Shown here in pieces: positions 57,521 through 64,000 of a stretch of 64,000 nt of DNA (its first letter is position 1; each line of letters opens with the position of its first letter). Source of the stretch: Sarcophilus harrisii (Eukaryota > Chordata > Mammalia > Dasyuromorphia > Dasyuridae); NCBI RefSeq assembly GCF_902635505.1, contig NC_045430.1:2048677-2112676 (forward strand). Direction: 5' to 3'. The notes under the pieces are model-generated. The model saw nothing but the letters and a program-made list of their open reading frames with translations. It searched no databases and was not told where the DNA came from. Made by a program: the position numbers and the translations under genes.

Positions 57521-58544
57521 ACAGAAGAGTCCACCAATGAAGCTGAGCATTCACTCCAGAGCCCAACCATGCAAGATTGTACACAAGGCACTAGTCTACA
57601 CTACACTAGCTCTCCATAGCAAAGGTTACACACACTAGGAAGACCAAGCAAAGCACAACGACAGAGCTATACCCGGAACAGAGCCATCAATGCTGACAAG
57701 CATACAGACAGCACACACAACCATGCAAGCTACACACACACACACACACACAGAATGTGATTCAGCAACACAGGCGACAAACAGTGCCTGTGGAAGATCA
57801 GAACCCAGCTATCCTGCAGAGATATGTCTCCCCAGAGTCTCCTCTCTTCCCACGCACCCTGAGGCTTTGACCTCTCTTGGCCCCTCGATCCTCAGATGCC
57901 ATCTGAGACCCTTGGCTACTGTCCTGCCTGCCCCCTACTCTTTCTCTTGCTGGCTTTCAGACTGGGGGCACCCAGGGTCAAACGAGCAGAGAGACACCAA
58001 GATGTGGGCTGAGAGTGTGGGGCCAGCATGGAGACACACAATGCTAAAAGCTCACACTTCTCCTCCAGTCGGGAGACGAGACTGGGGATTCGTGCTGGGC
58101 CTGGGACCTGAAAAGGTGGGGCACTGGCGAAGGGGAATGGGGAAGGGCGAGCTTCCTTCCTGCCCCCACCGGGAGGGAGATGTGGGGTATCCGTCAGGTA
58201 GTCTCCTCTCCTGCTGTGAGCTCTCAGGAAGCAAGGGGATTACTCAGGCTGGGAGAGACAAAGGCAAAAACACAGCAAAGGGCAGATTCAGAGATTCCCA
58301 GGGAGACAGAGACTCATCCATGCTATGGATCAAGAGATTCATAGACAGACAGTCTCTCTCTCTCTGTCTCCATCTCTGTCTCTGTCTCTCTCTCTCACAC
58401 ACACACACAGACACACACACAGAGTAATGGGTAGATTCAGCAGAGACACAGGGACAGACAAACAGTGTGCTGTGGGCAGATCGAGAGATCACACGTATAC
58501 ATACAGCAACACACACTCACATTCACAGACACACAGTCTTTCTC

Positions 58545-58592
<48 letters not shown>

Positions 58593-58914
58593 CTAAGAGC
58601 AGAGAAGAAAAAAGGGACAAGATGAGAGACCGAGGCTGCGAGCCAGAAACAGAGACAGACTTGGGGAGCCGGAGCTGGGGAGGGGGGGCGAGGGGAAGGA
58701 GAAACCGGCGGAGTGAGAGGAAAGGCGCGGAGCCGAGCCAATGTGAGACCCCCCCACCCAGAAGCCGGCAGCCGCAGACCCGGCGGCCGCCCCGAGAACG
58801 GCCATCGCAGCTGGCCCCAGAGCACAGAGGGCAGCGGGCAGCCGAGGGGGCCCTCCTCGGACCCCGCAGTCCGATCCCCCCTCTCCCTGGATCCCCTCTC
58901 TCCCAGCCTCTTAC
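57521..58914 (-). other. Region just downstream of the proposed distal first exon
   Basis: Noncoding. Simple repeats: (CA)n at 57735-57753, (TC)n then (CA)n at 58349-58419, and a long (CA)n at 58551-58590. CpG density rises from about 58630 into the proposed promoter. Confidence 0.5.
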
Positions 58915-59165
58915 CTATGTCCTTCTGTCTTCGTAGCCCAGGCGGCAGGGGAGCCGGAGGCTGGGGGAGGAGGTGGGGTGTGGGGGGGGAACAGCAGCAG
59001 CAGCAGCACAACCTCAGCAGCAACGACGGGGGCAGGGCAAACGCAAGGAGGGAGGCCCAGCGGGGCGGGGCCAGGGCGGGGCCCTACTTTCAGAACCCGC
59101 CCCTGAACCTCCCGGTGGGACCCAGGCCGCCGCAGCCCCCCGCCCTCCATCCATAAAACATACTC
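58915..59165 (-). promoter_or_regulatory. PRR5: Proposed distal PRR5 promoter and noncoding first exon
   Basis: A CpG-rich block contains two GC boxes near 59061-59084 and, on the minus strand, an excellent donor ACATAG|GTAAGA (GT at 58914-58913). A TATA-like TTTTATGG lies on the minus strand near 59150-59158, so initiation around 59120-59135 is possible. The exon has no ATG in the frame that would join PRR5, so it would be 5' UTR. Its position about 22 kb upstream of the ATG exon fits the long 5' intron of human PRR5. No transcript evidence is available here. Confidence 0.5.
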
Positions 59166-59177
59166 GCGCTCACGCGT

Positions 59178-59182
<5 letters not shown>

Positions 59183-59222
<40 letters not shown>
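59183..59222 (+). repeat. (CA)n microsatellite
   Basis: About 20 CA units immediately upstream of the proposed distal promoter. Confidence 0.92.
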
Positions 59223-59224
<2 letters not shown>

Positions 59225-59261
59225 CGATCTACAGAATCATCGAGACAGACATAAAGAGACA

Positions 59262-59410
59262 CAATTTGGGTCCAAATCCAGCTGGATTCAGCATTGGATA
59301 GAATCCCTGTGTAACGTGGGCCTCGGTTTCCCTCTCTGGAAAGTGGGGCTTTGCCCTGGCTACCTACCCTCTAAGGGCCCTTCCAGCTGTGGCTCTAAGA
59401 TCCCAGAATA
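59262..59410 (+). repeat. MIR/CORE-type SINE
   Basis: Contains 'ggtccaaatccagctgg', 'cctcggtttccctctctgga' and 'gggcccttccagctgtggct', the latter being the SINE tail from which the 33-base arrays elsewhere seem to derive. Confidence 0.55.
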
Positions 59411-59569
59411 CATGGGTGCCAGGAAAGCTGCTCTCCCTCTTGGGGGAGGGTTGTCTTCCCCTTAAAATGGAAGGGAAACGAGACAAGAGCCTGCAACATG
59501 GGAAGCCTGGACAAACGTTTTATTGATGCACTTCATTAAATTCATTCGCAAACATATTTTTCCATACTC

Positions 59570-59950
59570 TAATTTTTTTTTTCACATATAAAAAACATTT
59601 TAAACATTTGTATTTTAAATCCGGAGTTCTAAATTCTCTCCCACCCTCCCTCTCCTCCCCACTTCTCAAGAAGGCAATTCGATTTAGATGATACGTGTGC
59701 AGTCATGCAAAACATATTTCCATATTAGTCATGCTGAAAGAAAACACAGACCCAAAATAAAAATATAAGAAAAATAAAGGAAGGAAAAGTCTGCTTTGAT
59801 TGGCATTCAGAGTTCATCAGTTTTTTCTCTGGAGGCAGATAGCATTTTTCATCATGAACCCTGTGGGATTGTCTTGGATCATTGTATTTCAGAGAAGAGC
59901 TAAGTCATTCAGAATCGATCATCCTGTAATATTGCTGTGACTGTGTACAA
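59570..59950 (-). mobile_element. 5'-truncated L1 3' end
   Basis: The minus strand reads from a T-run on plus (59571-59582) through marsupial L1 3'-terminal sequence; on plus, 'gttcatcagttttttctctg' and 'tgggattgtcttggatcatt' are landmarks. It covers only the very 3' end. Confidence 0.65.
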
Positions 59951-60054
59951 GGACTAAGGAAGGAATAGACTGTAGAAGGGAGAGGTGAGGGATCACAAAG
60001 GTTTCCTGAAGGAGGCCACATTTAGACTGAACCTTGAGAAATGAGTCGAATTTC

Positions 60055-60547
60055 TTTCTTTCTTTCTTTCTTTTTTTTTTTTTTTTAAGGAACTTTAAGT
60101 TTATTTATTTTTTAATACACATTGCTTTAAGAATCATGTTGAGGGAGAAAAATCAGAGCAAAAGGGAAAAAGCATGGGAGAGATTAAAAAAAAAAAAACA
60201 AAAAAAAAGAAGTGAATATAGCATGTGTTGATTTACATACAGTCTCCTTAGTTTTCTCCCTGGATGCAGATGACATTTTCTGTCCAAAGTCTATTGGGAT
60301 CACTTTGGATCACTGAACCACTGAGAAGAGCCAGGCTTTTTATAGCTGATCATCTCATATCCTTGCTGTTATTGGGTACAATGTATTCCAGGTTCTGCTC
60401 GTTTCACTCAGCATTGGTTCATGTAAATCTTTCCAAGCCTTTTTTAAATCAGCCTGTTTATCAAATTTTTTTTTTTATAGAACAATAATATTCCATTATC
60501 TTCAACCAAAACTTGTTCAGCTACTCCCCAATTGATGGACATCTACG
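60055..60547 (-). mobile_element. 5'-truncated L1 with target-site duplication
   Basis: The element (493 bp) starts at a (TTTC)n/T-run (A tail on minus) and reads L1 ORF2 C-terminal and 3' UTR sequence on the minus strand; a frame fragment reads KAWKDLHEPMLSETSRTW. 'atgagtcgaatttc' (60041-60054) and 'atgagtagaatttc' (60548-60561) form a 14-base duplication with one mismatch. It seems to have landed in an older SINE-like repeat whose parts flank it. Confidence 0.75.
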
Positions 60548-60561
60548 ATGAGTAGAATTTC

Positions 60562-61590
60562 AATATATTAACATGGATGGTAGGCATTCCAGATGTAGAC
60601 AATGGGCAAAAGCACATTGAAAAATTTATGATTCATAAATCAATGTGTATTGAAAATAAATAATATATTTTTTATAAGAAAGATTTTACGGGATCATGGG
60701 AGAGAAGTCCACAAAGCTCACTTGGATGTCAAGTTATGGAGGATGTTGAATGCTCATTTGAAGAGAATGAATTTTATTCAGTAAAAATGTCAACATATTT
60801 TTCTATGATCATGGTTTACAAAGTAGTTTCCTTATAGCCATCAGTGTATGAAACTGACTTCCAGCTAAGGCTTCCTCTCTCTCTCTTGCTTCAAGCCCTA
60901 TACCTATTTTCTTGCTCCACAGGCAGTGAGTGAGTGAGTGCCTTTGGGGGTAGCCAGATTGTGACTAGGTCACAGTTGGACATTGCTTGGGAAGATGGCT
61001 TGGGCAACCTGGCAATCAGCAGAGATGCTCTTGTGGGGTGCAAGAACAAGCCACTTAAGGGGGTGAGGAAGAACCTGCTGGGGCTGGAATCACTTGTCGC
61101 ATTCCTAGCCATGTTCCCAAAACAATTCTCCCTGATCTGCTACCTTGATTAGTCCTATTTCTGCCCAGGTGACTGTTTTGTTATTAGGAAAAACAAACTT
61201 GTCATTGACCAAGGACTTCATCTGAGCCAGGTCTTGCCTCTTAGAAGGGAAGATCAAGGTCAGGCTTAAAATACACACCCTGCTGGGGGCCCTGGTCTGA
61301 AGGCTCCTAAGGACATTGTTCATCTTTCTAGGGGGAGATTTTGGATGACAGTGAAGAGGGAGCATTTCTAACAGAAAATTCACTATGGCCACGATACTCC
61401 CCTATCTGAGAATCATCTGTGGCTTCCAGTTGGCTGAAGACTGAAGGATAAAGTACTGGATGGCAGCTGAGGCTTTTCAGAACCTAACACTGATTTTGAG
61501 GCCAATCTCATGCTCTTCTCCTCCCAGCCTGCATTTCAGTCAAATTTCCCAGCCCATGCTTCCTCTCTGTGTGCCTTCTTTATATTGTTT
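60562..61590. other. Flanking noncoding DNA between L1 copies
   Basis: The stretch 60562-60800 may be the other half of the repeat split by the L1. The stretch 61380-61560 resembles an L2/CR1 3' fragment (plus; 'ggataaagtactggatggca'). The minus-strand open frame at 61105-61392 has no recognised homologue and no codon-like conservation I can judge. Confidence 0.4.
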
Positions 61591-62513
61591 CTTTTTTTAG
61601 TTATTATTAAAGCTTTTTCTTTTCTTTTTTTTATTATAACCTTTTTATTTACAGTATATATGCATGGGTAATTTTTTACAACGTTATCCCTTGCACTCAC
61701 TTTTGTTCCGACTTTTCCCTTCCCTCCCTCTATCCCCTCCCTTAGATGGCAGGCAGTCTTATACATGTTAAATGTTATAACATCCTTGATACAATATATG
61801 TGTGCAGAACCGTACAGTTCTTTTGTTGCACAAGAATTGGATTCAGAAGTTAAAAATAACCTGGGGAGAAAAAAAAAATGTAAACAGTTCACACTAATTT
61901 CCCTGTGTTCCTTCTCTGGGTGTAGCTGATTCTGTCCATCAATGATCAGTTGGAACTGAATTAGATCTTCTGTTTGTTGAAGATATCCACTTCCATCAGA
62001 ATATATCCTCATACAGTATTGTTGCTGAAGTGTATAATGATTTCCTGGTTCTGCTCATTTCACTCAGTATCAGTTCATGTAAGTCTCTCTAGGCCTTTCT
62101 GAAATCATCCTGCTGGTCATTTCTTACAGAACAATAATATTCTATAACATTCATATACCATAATTTACCCAAGCATTCTCCAAAGGATGGGCATCCCTTC
62201 ATTTTCCAGTTTCTAGCCACTACAAACAGGGCTGCCACAAACATTTTGGCACATTTGGGTCCCTTTCCCTTCTTTAGTATTTATTTGGGATATAAGCCAA
62301 GTAGTAGCACTGCTGGATCAAAGGGTATGCACAGTTTGATAACTTTTTGGGCATAATTCCAGATTGTTCTCCAGAATGGTTGGCTTCATTTGCAACTCCA
62401 CCAGCAATTCATCAGTGCCCCAGTTTTCCCGCATCCCCTCCAACATTCATCATTATTTTTTTCCTGTCATCTTAGCTAATCTGACAGGTGGGTAGTGGTA
62501 TTTCAGAGTTGTC

Positions 62514-63187
62514 TTAATTTGCATTTCTCTGATCAATAGTGATTTGGAACACTTTCATATGAGTGGAAATATTTTCAATTTCATCATCTGAAAATTGTCT
62601 GTTCATATCCTTGGACCATTTATCAATTGGAGAATGGCTTGATTTCTTATAAATTAGAATCAATTCTCTACATATTTTGGAAATTAGACCTTTATCAGAA
62701 CCTTTAACTGTGAAGATGTTTTCCCAGTTTGTTACTTCCCTTCTAATCTTGTTTGCATCAGTTTTGTTTGTACAAAGACTTTTTAATTTGATATAATCAA
62801 AATTTTCTATTTTGTGATCAATGATGATCTCTAGTTCTTCTTTGGTCACAAATTCCTTCCTCTTCCACAAGTCTGAAGGTAAACTATCCTATGTTCCTCT
62901 AATTTATTTATAATCTCATTCTTTATGCCTAAATCATGGACCCATTTTGATCTTATCTTGGTATACTGTGTTAAGTGTGGGTCCATTCCTAATTTCTGCC
63001 ATAATAATTTCCAGTTTTCCCAGCAGTTTTTGTCAAATGATGAATTCTTATACCAAAAGTTGGGATCTTTGAGTTTGTCAAACACTAGATTGCTATCGTT
63101 ATTGACTATTTTGTCCTGTGAATCTAACCTATTCCACTGATCAACTAATCTATTTCTTAAGCAATACCAAATGGTTTTGGTGACCAC
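62514..63187 (-). pseudogene. L1 ORF2 C-terminal fragments
   Basis: Two open stretches on the minus strand (62846-63187 and 62514-62870), in different frames and overlapping by 25 bases, match the region between the L1 RT domain and the C terminus. Landmarks are WNRLDSQDKI, KLGMDPHLTQYTKIRSKWVH and DYIKLKSLCTNK. A frame change between them and another after 62514 show the ORF is dead. Confidence 0.85.
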
Positions 63188-63577
63188 TGCTTTATAATAT
63201 AGTTTTAGATCAGGTACAGCTAGGCCACCTTCATTTGATTTTTTTTTTCATTAATTCCCTTGAAATTCTCGACCTTTTGTTCTTCCAGATGAATTTTGTT
63301 GTTATTTTTTCTAGGACATTAAAATAGTTTCTTGGGAGTCTGATTGGTATAGCACTAAATAAATAGATCAGTTTAGGGAGTCTTGTCATCTTTATTATAT
63401 TCGCTCAGCCTATCCAAGAGCACTTACCATTTTTCCAATTGGTTAGATCTGACTTTATTTGTGTGGAAAGTGTTTTATAGTTTTGCTCATATAGTTCCTG
63501 ACTTTCCCTTGGCAAATAGATTCCCAAATATTTTATACTAGTGGCAGTTGCTTTAAATGGAATTTCTCTTTGTATCT

Positions 63578-63763
63578 CTAACTGTTGGATTTTGACTTAT
63601 GTGAGTTTATTTGGTATCCTGCAACTTTGCTAAAGATGTGAATTATTTCTAATAGCTTTTTAGTAGAATCTCTAGGGTTCTCTAAGTATACCATCATATC
63701 ATCTGCAAAGAGTGATAATTTGGTTTCCTCATTACCTACTCTAATTCCTTTAATCTTTCTCAA
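63578..63763 (-). pseudogene. L1 ORF2 reverse transcriptase fragment
   Basis: A 61-codon open stretch on the minus strand reads [20 protein letters not shown] and then [20 protein letters not shown], the L1 reverse transcriptase palm with the FADD active-site block and the following conserved region. It is an isolated fragment of the decayed ORF2 and not a host gene. Confidence 0.85.
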
Positions 63764-64000
63764 CTCTTATCACCGAGGCTAGCATTTCTAATACAATATT
63801 GAATAATAATGGTGATAGTAGGCAACCTTGTTTTACTCCTGATCTTACTGGGAAAGGTTCCAGTTTATCCCCATTACATATGATGCTTACTGACGGTTTT
63901 AAATATACGCTCCTGACTATTTTAAGGAAAAGTCCATTTATTCCTATCCTCTCAAGTGTTTTTATTAGGAATGGATGTTGGATTTTATCAAATGCTTTTG

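Larger units (their letters stand above)
61598..64000 (-). mobile_element. L1 LINE, ORF2 3' half and 3' UTR, runs off the window
   Basis: The A tail and 3' UTR are at about 61598-61900 (minus), then ORF2 upstream. ORF2 landmarks: RT catalytic block ...[16 protein letters not shown]... (about 63690-63740, FADD motif); C-terminal block WEKI-type, here NWENIFTVKGSDKGLISKIC (about 62690-62750); KDMNRQFSDDEIENISTHMK (about 62565-62625); MFVAALFVVARNWKMKG near 62200-62250. The reading frame is broken several times, so this copy is dead. The 5' part lies outside. Confidence 0.9.

Noticed and set aside
55837-57619. His/Thr-rich plus frames and Cys/Val-rich minus frames of up to 369 codons
   Set aside because: Translation of the CA-rich minisatellite; multiple frames are open together.
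58915-59023. Cys-rich reading frame from the distal exon joining in phase to PRR5
   Set aside because: The splice would be in frame, but the apparent start codon is TTG (59023) and no ATG is present, so I treat this exon as untranslated.
61105-61392. 95-codon minus frame
   Set aside because: No recognisable family, no splice or promoter context, surrounded by repeats.
1-64000. CRISPR arrays, bacterial operons, riboswitches, rRNA or stand-alone tRNA genes
   Set aside because: None seen. The regular tandem arrays have no spacer structure, and tRNA-like sequence occurs only as SINE heads.

Overview
This is mammalian nuclear DNA, most likely from an Australian marsupial. Coding sequence is sparse. 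Exons are short with GT-AG introns, and much of the rest is degraded MIR/CORE-SINE, L2 and L1 sequence plus microsatellites. A SINE at 24166-24329 has the tRNA-derived head and long A tail I associate with Australian marsupial (WSINE1-type) elements, and the L1 tails at 59.5-64 kb are marsupial in type. Species cannot be fixed from this window.

The main gene is PRR5 (Protor-1, a Rictor-binding subunit of mTORC2) on the minus strand. All eight coding exons are present with consistent splice phases: ATG at 36897-36895, stop at 14663-14661, 1185 coding bases, 394 residues (human about 388). Two noncoding 5' exons are proposed further upstream: a GC-rich first exon at about 58915-59160 and a small exon at 44966-45053. 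A second GC-rich promoter-like island covers the ATG exon (about 36.45-37.35 kb).

Downstream of PRR5 in the same orientation, at the left edge, lies the first recognisable coding exon of ARHGAP8 (BPGAP1, a BCH/RhoGAP protein), ending at a donor at 212. PRR5 and ARHGAP8 are also tandem neighbours in human (22q13.31), where PRR5-ARHGAP8 read-through transcripts are known. The splice phases here would permit the same fusion. A CpG-rich island at about 3.54-4.11 kb is the likely ARHGAP8 promoter.

Layout: 0.2-0.35 kb ARHGAP8 exon; 0.35-14.66 kb intergenic/ARHGAP8 5' region with a 0.6-kb polypurine tract and a short retroposon with a 14-bp target duplication; 14.66-36.9 kb PRR5 coding exons and introns; 36.9-59.2 kb PRR5 5' intron(s), rich in tandem repeats; 59.2-64 kb upstream flank with three L1 3' ends, all minus strand, the last running out of the window.

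The most distinctive feature is the density and variety of tandem repeats grown from other sequences: a 27-bp minisatellite seeded inside an L2 ORF, about 33-bp arrays grown repeatedly from SINE tails at six sites, a 1.1-kb polypyrimidine minisatellite filling PRR5 intron 7, a 1.3-kb CA-rich minisatellite near the upstream promoter, and an AT-rich array in intron 4. I found no bacterial, viral or novel enzymatic system.
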